A stretch of DNA of 64,000 nucleotides from Arthrobacter liuii (GTDB taxonomy: Bacteria > Actinomycetota > Actinomycetes > Actinomycetales > Micrococcaceae), in the NCBI RefSeq assembly GCF_014639275.1, contig NZ_BMFW01000001.1, positions 200,468-264,467 of the forward strand, in the 5' to 3' direction. Positions 1 through 9,120 of the stretch are shown here, piece after piece. Position numbers and translations under genes: made by a program. The stretch's first letter is position 1, and each line of letters starts with the position of its first letter. The notes below the pieces were generated by a model. The model saw nothing but the letters and a program-made list of their open reading frames with translations. It did no database searches and was not told where the DNA came from.

Positions 1-3000
1 GGGCGCCGACCAGACCACCCGCAGCTGGCTTTGCGAACCCACCGGCGTTGCCTGCGACACGCTCGGCGCCGCGGGGGTAGCGGGAACACCGGCCGGGACC
101 TCGGCTGCCGAATAGGGGCTCCACTCGGACGGTTCCTTGGCGTCGTTGCGGGCCAGGACCCGAACCTTGTAGGACACTCCGTTCTGCAGGCCCTTCCACA
201 CATAGCTGGCTGACGTCAGGTTCTGGATCTGGGCGTTCTGACCGGTGGGGGCCGGCGAGATTTCCAGGTCGTAAGACTTCACCGGGGAGCCTTTGCTGGC
301 GGGCGCTGCCCAGTTGACGGTCAGTTGCCTGTCCCCGAATGTCAGCGACGGGGCCAGAGGAGTATCCGGCTTGACGTCCGGCCGGACGTCTGCGGACGCC
401 GGGGACCGGTCTGACTCGCCAAACTCATTGGTGGCCGTCACCTGGAAGTGGTAGGTGGTGTTGTTGGTCAGGCCGTTGAGGGTGCAGGTGTTGGCCGGGC
501 AGTCCTGCCGGAAACCGCCCTCGCCGTACACGGTGTACTTGGTGATGGCGGAGCCCCGGTCCGCAGGGGCAGACCAGTTCAGCAGCGCGGTCTGGTCCCC
601 CACGCTTTGGGCCTGCGGCGTGGTGGGTGTGGCCGGCTTGTCCTTGACCGTCAGCCGGATCCTCGCTGTTGCGTTGCGGGAATCGTCACCGGTCTTGTCC
701 GCCACGGTGTAGGCGACCACCATGGTTCCGGTAAAGCCCGGGGCCGGCGTGACAGTCACCGAGTCGCCGTTGACACTTACGGTGCCGCTGCCCGTTTCGG
801 TGTTGGCGGCAATGATCTTCAGCGGTGTCTCGGGGAACGGGTTGGCGTCGTTGGCCAGCACGTTGATGGTGACAGGCTTGCCCGCGGCCGCGTTGGTTTC
901 GACGTCGTCGTTGGCCACCGGTTTGGGTCGGTTGGAGGCCGTCACCGAGAGCTGGTAGGTGGCCGTTGCCTCAAGGCCGCGCGGATCAGTCGCCTTGACC
1001 TGGACAGCGGCCTTGGTACCCGTGGCGGTGGAGTCTGCCGCCGATGCCTTGAGGTTCGTGCCGTCGATGCTCACGCTGAAGCCGCCGGGCGATCCGCCCA
1101 CCAGTTCATATTTCATCTTCTCGACGTCGCCGTCGTCAGGGTCGGACGTCAGCTTGCCCAGGTCGGTGCTGGCCGAGTCACCCTTGGGAACGTCCACGTT
1201 GGCGCCCAGCAGCTCCGGCGGGTGGTTCTTGTTGGGGTCGGGCAGGACCTTGGTGCGGATGCTGAGCGTGGACTTCAAACCGGCGGGATCGTCCGGACCG
1301 GTCCCGTCGGTCACTTCGAACGTGAGGGATCCGGGACCCACGTAATCTGTCCCGGCGGTGTACTTCAGGCCTGTGCCGTCGCCGATCACGGGGTTGCCGC
1401 CGTTGGCGCCGATCAGCTTGATCCGGTCCACCTGCGTGAGCCGCGGCGTCCTGCCCTCGCGGACCTTCACCCATCCGTTGAGGTCCACGTCCACAGACTG
1501 GCCTGCCATCACTTCGAGGACCTCGTCCTTGGCCAGGGTGGGAACCTGCTGTCCCAGGCCCGGCACCCAGATGATGGCCGTGGATTGCAGCCCGTCCACA
1601 TCCTCCACGGTGTACGGAATGAGCTGGGCCTGTGCGGTCAGATCCACCAGCACGTTGCCGTTGCCGCCGGGACGGGCCGTGGGGGTACCGGTGCTGATCT
1701 TCAGGTTCTCGCCAACACCGTCGGGGTCCTCGTCGTTCTTGAGGACGGGGACATCCACGGCAGTCTTGCCCATGGCCTGGGCCGAGGTCACCCTGTCGTC
1801 CCGCGCAATGGGGGCCTTGAGTGGCACATTGTTGTCCACCACCAGGCGGATGGTGGCCTGGGCGGTGGCGTCGCGGTCATCGGCAATCGTGTACCGCACG
1901 TTGTAGGTCCCGGCTTCGTTCGGAGCCAGCACGATAATCCGGCCGCTGTTCTTGCTGACGGTGGCCTGGAGTGCGGGATCGGCATCGATGCCGTCCGTGA
2001 GGATACGGATGCGGTCACCGTCAGGATCCGTGTCGTTGGAAAGGGCGTCGACAGCGATCTGCCGGCCCGGGCGTACGTGAACCTCATCGTCCACGGGGGT
2101 GGGCTTCTGGTTCACCTCGCCGCGCGGGGCGATTCCCACGGTTACCGTGCCTGTGTTCACGGCACCCTGGCGGTCAACTACCTTGTAGCGGAACGTGTCC
2201 GTGCCCGCGCCGTCACCGGCAGCGGTGAAGTCGATGAAGTTGCTGCCCACCGTGGCTGTTCCCATAGCCGGGGTGCTGTCGATGCCCGTCAGCTGGACGG
2301 AGTCGCCGTCGGGGTCGATGCCGTCCAGGGGAACCGGGATTCGGACCGTCCCGGCAGCCACCACCCGGGCGGTGAGGTTCCGTGGCTGGGGCCGGGAGTT
2401 CTGTGCGCCTTCCAGCGGAAGGATGTGGATGGTGACGGCAGCGGCACTTTTCTGGCCCTCTGGATCCACGGCGTTGTAGATGGCACGGACCGTCTTGGGC
2501 TGGCTGCCCGCGATAAAGCGGAGCGTGTTCTCGGAGACGAAACTCTTGCCGTCTGCCGGATCCACGGCCTGCGGCAGAACAGGATCGACCGTCAGCTCCT
2601 GCCCCTGCGGGTGGGTGTCGTTGTCCAGGACGGGGATGGTGACGACGTCGTTTACGCGGACGTTCACCTCGTCCGGCTTGGGCTGGGGTGCTTCCAGCAC
2701 GGCAGGGGCCGGGACGGGCACCACGGAGACACTGCCGGTGGCGGACTTCCTGCCGTTGGACATGGTGTATTCGAACAGGATGGGATCCTTCGTCCCCCGG
2801 ATGTCGGTGATCCGCAGGACGCTGTGGTTGATCACGCTGACGGAGACCGTCGCATTGTCCGGAAGCTTCACGGACTGCAGCACCAGGACCCCGCCGGAGG
2901 GATCGGAGTCGTTGGCCAGTGGGTCCAACAGCACGCTTCCACCGGTAGGCATCAGGGCAACGTCGTGGACCGCGACCGGATCGCCGCCGTCATTGCCGGA

Positions 3001-5082
3001 TTCGACGTCGACGCGGATCAAACCCTGGCTGCTCTGTGGCCCGTTGCTCGCGATATAGGTGAGGTACACGGGCCCGGGGGTGCTGCTGCGGAAGGTGAAG
3101 GTACCGCCGTCGGTCACGGGGCCAAGTTCGCCCGGACCGTTGGCTTCCACCTGGGCCAGCCGGAGGGCACCGCCATTGGGGTCTACGTCGTTCTTCAGCG
3201 GGGAGATCACCAGGTCCTGGCCCACCACCGCGGTGACGTGGTCGGCGTTGACCACGGGCGCCAGGGCGCCAGGCGGCCGGACGTTGACCACCACCTTGCC
3301 GGTGACGGTCGTCCGGCCGTCCCAGATGGTTACCTGGACGTTCTTCTTGCCGGCGGTCGCACCCGAGTCCTGGAAGGTGAGCAGGCCGTCGCGCCGGACC
3401 TTGACCTGGTCCTTATCGTTGTCGGCCTTGGCATCCAGCAGCACCAGGTCATCGCCGTCGGGGTCGATCCAGTCCGTGAGGATGTTCTGGCTGACGGTCT
3501 TGCCCTGTTCCACCAGCATGGTGGTGTCCTCGCCGCGCTTGAACTTGGGCGGCTTGTTCTCGTCGGGTCCCACTACGGTCAGGGTCACCTGGCCGGTGGC
3601 GGACAGGCCACGGCCGTCGGAGGCGCTGTAGTTGAAGGTTTCCGTGCCTGGCTTGGCGTCCGCGGGGACGGTGATTTGGAACGCCGTCCCGCCATAGATG
3701 CTCTCGAGGGTGCCCGACTTGGGCCCGGAGCCCGCCGCCACAGCAGCCGTCAAGACGTCGCCGTCGGGGTCGGAGTCGTTGTCCAGGACGCTGAGGACGG
3801 TGGTTCGGCCCGGCCGGACACCGACGGCGTCGGGCTTGGTTTCCGGCGGCCGGTTGGGCTTGGTGCGGTCCGGCAGAACGTTGATGGTGTTGTTATCCGC
3901 CGATTCCTTGTCCTGGTCCTCGGACTGGTTCTTGGGTGGGATGACGTCGTCCCAGTTGTTGACCAGCTGCATGTTCTGGTTCACCAGCCACACATTCCCC
4001 GAATTCACATCATTCAGGACCACCAGGTCCCGGTTCACCCGGAAAACATACGACGGCGACGCACTCGCCTTAGGCACGTCAACGTTCTTATCATCACCAT
4101 CATTGGTGCAATCCCGGACGTACTTGTTCGCACCCGACCACGCCGCATGCACACACCCGCCCAGCTGCACCGGGGCAGCCGGGGCGCCCTCGCCGTCGAA
4201 CGTCACCGTCTTCGCAGTCCCGCCATCCAGCGGCTGCTCAAACAGCGCTTTCCGCGTGGCCACGGCAACAAAGTCACTGCGCGGTCCGGCCTGCTGCAGC
4301 TTCGCCTCCCGCGCGTTCTCCAACGCCAGCTTCCTGCCGCCCGGAAGGAACAGGTTTCCCGCCGCGGCATCCAACACCACCGGCTGGTCCCCCACCACCG
4401 TCAGCTGCAGATCCCCGGCACCCTTCAGCCCATCCCAGGTGCTGGATTCCGACGAGGTGACCCCACCGTTCGCATCCACCCCGGTCACCGTCACCGTGCC
4501 GGTCTTGGGGTCCGCAGAATAAATCCGGTCATCCGAACCCACCACAGAAACCGTGCCCGCCGAACCCACCAACACCGGCTCCGACGCTTCCTTATCAAAA
4601 CCATTCACCGTGGACGGCGACACCGCCCACACCTTCCCCGACACCGGATCGGTCACCGACATCGTCCGGGCACCAAAACTCACATCAGCCGACCCCGGCA
4701 ACTGCTTATCCCCACCCAGGCGCATGTTCGCCGGCGACACCTGGTTCAACGTCGAACCAGTCTTGTCATCAACAAACACCTCACCGGCATGCTGAAGAAT
4801 ATCGAACGTCGCCGACGCCGGCGTCACCGCCCCATCCAGCACCCGCGACGGATAATTCAACCGCCCCACAGCATTCTTCGACTTCGACACCACCCACACG
4901 CCGCCGTCGTTCAACTCCACCTCAGTGGTCCTAAACCCCGGATACAACACAGCACCCGTCACCACCACAGCCACCACAGCACCAAACGCCGTACCGGCAA
5001 GACGGCGGGAGCGCAGCAGGCGGGGCCAGCGGGATGCGCCTGCAGCAGGGCTTTGGGCGCGCGTTTGTCCGCGACGTGTCAT
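1..5082 (-). CDS. Giant Ig-like/Fn3 repeat surface protein (C-terminus off the window)
   Basis: Open from an ATG at 5082 to the left edge, 1694 residues without a stop. A basic N-terminus (residues 1-30) and one membrane segment (about 32-52) anchor it. Residues ~55-370 look like a beta-rich propeller-type domain. Then come about 11 repeats of ~95-105 residues, each starting with a proline-rich strand and carrying NDxDPDGD-type loops, as in cadherin/Big-type Ig domains. At least three Fn3 domains follow, the last cut by the edge. A GGGGAG ribosome site precedes the start. Large proteins of this kind in Micrococcaceae often sit next to MoxR/DUF58/transglutaminase genes, which would lie to the left here; that is inference. 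Likely role is cell-surface adhesion or an envelope scaffold, not shown directly. Codon style changes near 3975: residues 1 to ~370 favour G/T-ending codons, the rest C-ending ones. Confidence 0.9.
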   Translation of the reverse strand, partial: MTRRGQTRAQSPAAGASRWPRLLRSRRLAGTAFGAVVAVVVTGAVLYPGFRTTEVELNDGGVWVVSKSKNAVGRLNYPSRVLDGAVTPASATFDILQHAGEVFVDDKTGSTLNQVSPANMRLGGDKQLPGSADVSFGARTMSVTDPVSGKVWAVSPSTVNGFDKEASEPVLVGSAGTVSVVGSDDRIYSADPKTGTVTVTGVDANGGVTSSESSTWDGLKGAGDLQLTVVGDQPVVLDAAAGNLFLPGGRKLALENAREAKLQQAGPRSDFVAVATRKALFEQPLDGGTAKTVTFDGEGAPAAPVQLGGCVHAAWSGANKYVRDCTNDGDDKNVDVPKASASPSYVFRVNRDLVVLNDVNSGNVWLVNQNMQLVNNWDDVIPPKNQSEDQDKESADNNTINVLPDRTKPNRPPETKPDAVGVRPGRTTVLSVLDNDSDPDGDVLTAAVAAGSGPKSGTLESIYGGTAFQITVPADAKPGTETFNYSASDGRGLSATGQVTLTVVGPDENKPPKFKRGEDTTMLVEQGKTVSQNILTDWIDPDGDDLVLLDAKADNDKDQVKVRRDGLLTFQDSGATAGKKNVQVTIWDGRTTVTGKVVVNVRPPGALAPVVNADHVTAVVGQDLVISPLKNDVDPNGGALRLAQVEANGPGELGPVTDGGTFTFRSSTPGPVYLTYIASNGPQSSQGLIRVDVESGNDGGDPVAVHDVALMPTGGSVLLDPLANDSDPSGGVLVLQSVKLPDNATVSVSVINHSVLRITDIRGTKDPILFEYTMSNGRKSATGSVSVVPVPAPAVLEAPQPKPDEVNVRVNDVVTIPVLDNDTHPQGQELTVDPVLPQAVDPADGKSFVSENTLRFIAGSQPKTVRAIYNAVDPEGQKSAAAVTIHILPLEGAQNSRPQPRNLTARVVAAGTVRIPVPLDGIDPDGDSVQLTGIDSTPAMGTATVGSNFIDFTAAGDGAGTDTFRYKVVDRQGAVNTGTVTVGIAPRGEVNQKPTPVDDEVHVRPGRQIAVDALSNDTDPDGDRIRILTDGIDADPALQATVSKNSGRIIVLAPNEAGTYNVRYTIADDRDATAQATIRLVVDNNVPLKAPIARDDRVTSAQAMGKTAVDVPVLKNDEDPDGVGENLKISTGTPTARPGGNGNVLVDLTAQAQLIPYTVEDVDGLQSTAIIWVPGLGQQVPTLAKDEVLEVMAGQSVDVDLNGWVKVREGRTPRLTQVDRIKLIGANGGNPVIGDGTGLKYTAGTDYVGPGSLTFEVTDGTGPDDPAGLKSTLSIRTKVLPDPNKNHPPELLGANVDVPKGDSASTDLGKLTSDPDDGDVEKMKYELVGGSPGGFSVSIDGTNLKASAADSTATGTKAAVQVKATDPRGLEATATYQLSVTASNRPKPVANDDVETNAAAGKPVTINVLANDANPFPETPLKIIAANTETGSGTVSVNGDSVTVTPAPGFTGTMVVAYTVADKTGDDSRNATARIRLTVKDKPATPTTPQAQSVGDQTALLNWSAPADRGSAITKYTVYGEGGFRQDCPANTCTLNGLTNNTTYHFQVTATNEFGESDRSPASADVRPDVKPDTPLAPSLTFGDRQLTVNWAAPASKGSPVKSYDLEISPAPTGQNAQIQNLTSASYVWKGLQNGVSYKVRVLARNDAKEPSEWSPYSAAEVPAGVPATPAAPSVSQATPVGSQSQLRVVWSAP

Positions 5083-5236
5083 TCTTTGAATCTCCCCAGA
5101 TTTTCTGGCTCGTGGCCGGCGGCCGGCATCGCAGAAGCCGGGCACCACAACAGTACCGCCAATTCACCAACAAGTGGATAAACCGCTGCTGCTTTGCGGC
5201 AAATCCCCGCGGCAGCGGATGCCCGCTGCCTGGCTC

Positions 5237-6430
5237 CTAGTCCAGGACCAGTCCCTTGCCCTGGCCGCGGGTGAGCCGGACGGGGTTGATTTCGCCGAAG
5301 CCCCGCACGTTCTCCGGGTCCTGCGGAATCATGACGAACCGCTCGTCATGTTCCAGGGCGGAGGCGGTCATGGAGTCCACCAGGACCGTGCCGGGATCGG
5401 CAAGGGTGGTCAGGCGGGCGGCGAGGTTCACGGTGGGACCGTAAATGTCGCCAAGGCGGGACAGGATCCTCCCCCACACCATGGCCACGCGCGCTTCCGG
5501 CAGGATCTCGTCTTCGGTGAAGGCCTCCGCAAGGGCCAGGGAAATCTCGGCGCCCGCCGCAGGGGTTTCGGCGATGTAGAGGACTTCGTCGCCCACCGTC
5601 TTGACCAGCCGGCCACCACCCACGGAGATAATTTCGGCGCACTTGTTTTCGAACCGCTGGACCAGCCGCGCAAGCGTCTTTTCGTTCATCCGGCGGGACA
5701 GGCTGGTGTAGGAAACCAAGTCCGCGAAACCCACGGCGCGGGCCAGTGGCAGCGGCGCGTCGTCCTCGTCGCCTTCGCGGCCTTCTTCGCTGGCCTGCAG
5801 CCCGGCCTCGGCCCGGACGGCGAGCCGCTGGACGCCTGCGTTGAGCTGGCGGCGCCAGGAGTACACCAGTACCTCTTCGAGGGCGTCCACAAGTGCGGGA
5901 AGTTCGTTGACCAGGCGCTTGCGGGCAACCGCGTCCGTCACGCCCTGCTCGTGGACCATGTCCTCCACCAGGGCCTCGATCTGCCACACCACCATGCGGT
6001 CGGTCATCTGCCCGATGGAGCGGGTCACCGAGATGGCTGCCTCCTCCGTGAGCTTGCCGGTGCGGACCAGGTCCACCACGGTGGACAGGGCAGCCTGGTC
6101 GCGTTCGGTGAAGGCAACGTCCTCGTCGCCGAAGTTCGGGAATCCCAAGGCACGCCAAAGTTTGCGGGCGGAGAGCAGCGAGAGCCCGGCACCGGCGGCA
6201 ACTTCACGACGGCGGAGCTTGCGTTCACCACCCAGGAGGCGGGCTTCGAGGGCCTTCATGGCCAGGCGCTCGGCCGACATGGCGCCGGTGGGCGGGTGCC
6301 GGTCCGTGGCCGGCTCCTGCGCAGGCACGGGTGCTCCGGCGTCCGGATCCACCAGGGAATCAGCGGGCCCAAAAGCGGCGGTGTCAGGGGCGATGCTGTC
6401 GACGCGTTCCTGCTGGTCCTCATCGGTCAT
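5237..6430 (-). CDS. Class III adenylate cyclase with N-terminal regulatory domain
   Basis: Makes cAMP from ATP; soluble. The layout matches mycobacterial Rv1264/Rv2212 (about 390-400 aa): an N-terminal helical regulatory domain (roughly residues 50-215) and a C-terminal catalytic domain (230-375). Numbering from an ATG three codons upstream (6439), all six key residues are present: metal-binding D240 and D284, substrate-selecting K280 and D331, and transition-state N338 and R342. The spacings match those I recall for Rv1264 (K and first D four apart, D and N seven apart). It should therefore be an active adenylate rather than guanylate cyclase. The start at 6430 is chosen to reduce the overlap with the upstream PH-domain gene; 6439 is also possible. 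It is the last gene of a three-gene minus-strand run birA-PH-cyclase. The N-terminal domain is pH-responsive in Rv1264; whether that holds here is unknown. Confidence 0.9.
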   Translation of the reverse strand: MTDEDQQERVDSIAPDTAAFGPADSLVDPDAGAPVPAQEPATDRHPPTGAMSAERLAMKALEARLLGGERKLRRREVAAGAGLSLLSARKLWRALGFPNFGDEDVAFTERDQAALSTVVDLVRTGKLTEEAAISVTRSIGQMTDRMVVWQIEALVEDMVHEQGVTDAVARKRLVNELPALVDALEEVLVYSWRRQLNAGVQRLAVRAEAGLQASEEGREGDEDDAPLPLARAVGFADLVSYTSLSRRMNEKTLARLVQRFENKCAEIISVGGGRLVKTVGDEVLYIAETPAAGAEISLALAEAFTEDEILPEARVAMVWGRILSRLGDIYGPTVNLAARLTTLADPGTVLVDSMTASALEHDERFVMIPQDPENVRGFGEINPVRLTRGQGKGLVLD

Positions 6431-7019
6431 CCCGTCCACCTTCTCTCATGTCGTCCGGAAAAGCCCCGGCAGGGTAATACGTCGCGCCACCCGGCTGGGT
6501 CCCGCTTTCATCCGGCAGTTCCCCGATGGCGTCGAGGACAAAGTCCCGGAACCTGGCAACCTCAGGCACGTCGCGGAAAGTCACCACGCCCTGGTACCCG
6601 GTTTCCAAGGATATATTCCCCGAGCGCACCAGTCGCTGCAGCAAGGATTCATGGATCGTCAGGTTACGCACCGATGCCAAATTCACCTGTTGGTCCCGCC
6701 GGTTCAACAGACCATACCGGGCAACCATCCGCTGGCTGGTCAACGTGTAGCGGGTGCCCTGCCAGCGCAGCAACCGGGGAAGGCAGTAGCCCAGCCACAC
6801 AGCCGCAGCCGCGAGGACGCAGGCGGCTACGAGCCAGGGCGTCCACTGGTGGCCAAGGGCAGGAGCGACGCGGGCGGCCCCGCCGCGGATAATCCAGGCA
6901 CTCGCGAAAGCCGCCAGTGCCGGCGCCAGCACAAAAGCCAGTGCTGCCCCGGCCAGCTTCCGCGGCTGCGGGCGGGTAGTGACGATGACCTGCTCCCCGG
7001 GAACGAGGCTCTTACGCAT
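6420..7019 (-). CDS. PH-domain (bPH2/DUF304) membrane protein
   Basis: 199 residues. Two hydrophobic segments (about 22-44 and 62-80) precede a bacterial pleckstrin-homology domain (about 87-165) containing the usual YTLTSQRMVxRYG strand and a DQQVNLASVRN turn. The C-terminal 35 residues are polar and probably disordered. Proteins of this type are inner-membrane proteins of unknown molecular role. The start overlaps the end of birA by 8 bases and the stop overlaps the start of the cyclase gene, so translation of all three is probably coupled. A PH-domain gene beside birA and the acyl-CoA carboxylase genes is also seen in mycobacteria (family knowledge), which supports the assignment but does not reveal a function. 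Confidence 0.85.
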   Translation of the reverse strand: MRKSLVPGEQVIVTTRPQPRKLAGAALAFVLAPALAAFASAWIIRGGAARVAPALGHQWTPWLVAACVLAAAAVWLGYCLPRLLRWQGTRYTLTSQRMVARYGLLNRRDQQVNLASVRNLTIHESLLQRLVRSGNISLETGYQGVVTFRDVPEVARFRDFVLDAIGELPDESGTQPGGATYYPAGAFPDDMREGGRDDR

Positions 7020-7920
7020 AACCGCCTTGGTTGGGTTCTTCCGGTGAGGTCCATGGCCTCAGGTGCACCACGTCGCCGGCCGTCACCACGTGTTCCCGCG
7101 AGTCGCGGTCCACCACCAGCAGGGAGCCGTAGTCGTCCAGCCGGGACGCGTGTCCAATGATTTCGTGGTCGCCGGGCAGTTGCGCGCGCACCTGCTTGCC
7201 CAGGGTGACCATTACTGCCTCCACCCTTTTGTGCAGCGACGGGCCGCCGGCCATGCCAGCCGTGGGGTCGCCGTCGGCGTTGCAGAAACTGCGGTACAGG
7301 ACGGCGAAGTGGGACAGGTAGCTCTTCAGCAGCACGGTCCGGTCGGTGGTGCCGGCACCTTCGAGGGCTACGGAGGTGGCGGTGGGTACCGGAAGTTCGC
7401 TTTCGCGCAGGGTTACGTTCAGGCCGGTGCCCAGGATGACGGGGGGCACGCTGCCGTCCACCATGGGGCCGAGCTGGGCGAGAATGCCGGCGATCTTCCT
7501 GCCACGCACCAGGACGTCATTGGGCCATTTAAGCTCGGCCGGAATACCCGCCGTTTCGAGGAGGGTCTCACGCAGCGCCAGTGCCGCGATCAGGGACAGC
7601 CAAGAGTAGCTCTGGGTGGGAAGGGGCCTGCCGTCCGCGTTGACCGGACGCAGCACCACGGAGACGGACACCGAGCTCAGCGGCGGCGCCTCCCAGCGCC
7701 GGTCCAGCCGCCCCCTTGCAGCCGTCTGGTATTCAGCTGCCAGGACGGAGAGGTCCGGCCACGCCGCGGGTTCGACGGAGACGCCACGCAGGAGGTCGGC
7801 GTTGGTGGAACCGGTGGAGTCCACCACGTCGATCCGGGGTATCCCCGTGGCGGAGAGGAAACGCTGGTCGGCCAGGTCCCCGCGGTTCAGGGGGGTACCC
7901 GGTGCGTGTGCGTCGTCCAT
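7012..7920 (-). CDS. birA: Biotin--[acetyl-CoA carboxylase] ligase
   Basis: Activates biotin with ATP and attaches it to the lysine of the biotin carrier domain, here most likely that of the AccA protein encoded at 19989. Key motifs: STGSTN at 35-40, the biotinyl-AMP loop ARGRLDRRW at 68-76 (a variant of GRGRxxR), and KWPNDV at 131-136 followed by K142 in RKIAGIL. The C-terminal SH3-like domain is at about 255-300. There is no N-terminal helix-turn-helix, so this is the monofunctional enzyme and not a biotin-operon repressor. The start ATG at 7920 is followed by ~12 residues before the conserved core. It is first in a run with the PH-domain and cyclase genes. The neighbourhood birA-accD-accE-maf-accA matches the mycobacterial arrangement. 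Confidence 0.95.
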   Translation of the reverse strand: MDDAHAPGTPLNRGDLADQRFLSATGIPRIDVVDSTGSTNADLLRGVSVEPAAWPDLSVLAAEYQTAARGRLDRRWEAPPLSSVSVSVVLRPVNADGRPLPTQSYSWLSLIAALALRETLLETAGIPAELKWPNDVLVRGRKIAGILAQLGPMVDGSVPPVILGTGLNVTLRESELPVPTATSVALEGAGTTDRTVLLKSYLSHFAVLYRSFCNADGDPTAGMAGGPSLHKRVEAVMVTLGKQVRAQLPGDHEIIGHASRLDDYGSLLVVDRDSREHVVTAGDVVHLRPWTSPEEPNQGGYA

Positions 7921-8017
7921 ACCTAGATCCTACCGAGCCAAGCTGGGTCCCACCTCCCCATCTTCCGTCCCGCGGAGGGCATCCCGGGCGGGGCAGGCAG
8001 CCCCACTGAAGGAACCG

Positions 8018-8905
8018 CTAAAGGAAGATGTCCGGGACCAGCTGGCCTTCCGGTGCGCCGAGGCTGTAGGGGCGGAAGTCCGTCACTCCCGCCGCAGTGA
8101 GGACCTGCTCATCGGTGTAGAAGTTGCCTGACGCCGCAGCCCCGGCGGCGAGGTTGCTTCCGGTCAGGACGGCGTGCGCGGCGTCCGCCATGATCTGTGG
8201 CGCGCGCGCGGCCAGCACCATGCTTTCGCCGCGGGGCATGTTGCGGATGGCCGCCGTGTCGATCAGGGTGCACGGCCACAATGAGTTGACCCTGATCCCG
8301 TCAGCCTTCAGTTCCTCGGCCAGGCCCAAAGTGGTCAGGCTCATCCCGTATTTGGCCATCGTGTAGGCCAGGTGCTTTCCGGCCCAGGAAGGATCGAGGT
8401 TCAGCGGCGGCGAGAGCGTGAGGATATGCCCCTGTGCCGAGGCCCGGAGTGCCGGAAGCGCCAGCTTGGACAGCAGGAACGTGCCGCGGACATTGATGTC
8501 CTGCATGAGGTCGTACTTTTTCATGTCCACGGCGTCGGTGGTGGAGAGGTCGATGGCGGAGGCATTGTTGATGACCACGTCGATGCCGCCGAAGCGGTCC
8601 ACCGCAGCGGCCACGGCGCCGGCCACATCCTCGTCCCTGCGCACGTCGCCCACCAGCGGAAGCGCCTGGCCGCCGGCCTCCACCAGCTGCCCGGCTGCGG
8701 TGTGGACCGTGCCCTCCAGCTTGGGGTGTGGCTCCCCGGTCTTGGCAAGGAGCACGATATTGGCACCGTCCCGCGCCGCCCTCAGGGCGATGGCCAGGCC
8801 GATTCCGCGGCTTCCGCCGGAGATCAGGATGGTCCGTCCTGCCAGGGAACCAGCCGCCTGATACGGGCTTCCGGAGGCGTGCAAAGCATCGTCGCTTGAA
8901 GTCAT
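8018..8905 (-). CDS. SDR-family oxidoreductase, HSDL2-like
   Basis: Short-chain dehydrogenase of 295 residues. The Rossmann motif is SGGSRGIG near the N-terminus (a variant of TGxxxGIG), followed by NNAS, and the catalytic pair is Y and K in YTMAKYG. A Ser/Thr-rich strand (ILTLSPP) supplies the catalytic Ser. The sequence resembles the 'hydroxysteroid dehydrogenase-like 2' group, including the WPCTLIDTAA stretch; substrates of this group are poorly known, but a fatty-acyl or steroid substrate is likely. The ATG at 8905 is preferred over a TTG at 8923 because the conserved core starts late. It is divergent from accD, so the 215-bp gap, which contains a palindrome shared with the accA promoter, could control both. 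A lipid-related role would fit the neighbours (inference). Confidence 0.88.
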   Translation of the reverse strand: MTSSDDALHASGSPYQAAGSLAGRTILISGGSRGIGLAIALRAARDGANIVLLAKTGEPHPKLEGTVHTAAGQLVEAGGQALPLVGDVRRDEDVAGAVAAAVDRFGGIDVVINNASAIDLSTTDAVDMKKYDLMQDINVRGTFLLSKLALPALRASAQGHILTLSPPLNLDPSWAGKHLAYTMAKYGMSLTTLGLAEELKADGIRVNSLWPCTLIDTAAIRNMPRGESMVLAARAPQIMADAAHAVLTGSNLAAGAAASGNFYTDEQVLTAAGVTDFRPYSLGAPEGQLVPDIFL

Positions 8906-8974
8906 GGGAATACTGTAGCCCAACTAAGTTACCGGCAAGTAACATAGAGGCGGGGTTGGTGGAACGGGCGAAAA

Positions 8975-8991
8975 TTGTAGGTTCCCTACAG
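8975..8991. promoter_or_regulatory. Palindromic operator candidate upstream of accD (copy 1)
   Basis: TTGTAG at 8975-8980, five bases, then CTACA at 8986-8990; read as TGTAGG-TTC-CCTACA it is a perfect 6-3-6 inverted repeat. Fifteen of the first 16 bases match the copy before accA at 19881. It lies upstream of a TAGACT -10 candidate (9014-9019) for accD, and also upstream of the divergent SDR gene. A shared fatty-acid or acyl-CoA-sensing repressor is the simplest reading; the regulator is not in this window. Confidence 0.7.
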
Positions 8992-9120
8992 CTGTTGGCG
9001 CCCAAAGCGTCACTAGACTTGCCAGCAGGGTTGGCCTTTTGTGTGGATGCTACTTAACGCTCCGGACAGCACAGGCCGCCAGCCGACAGAATTGACCTGC
9101 TACAGAGCCGGAGACACTTG

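Noticed and set aside
448..5181. Plus-strand open frame of 1577 codons
   Set aside because: It is antisense to the Ig/Fn3 gene and shows low-complexity His/Arg/Gly composition; the minus frame has clear domain repeats, a membrane anchor and a ribosome site.
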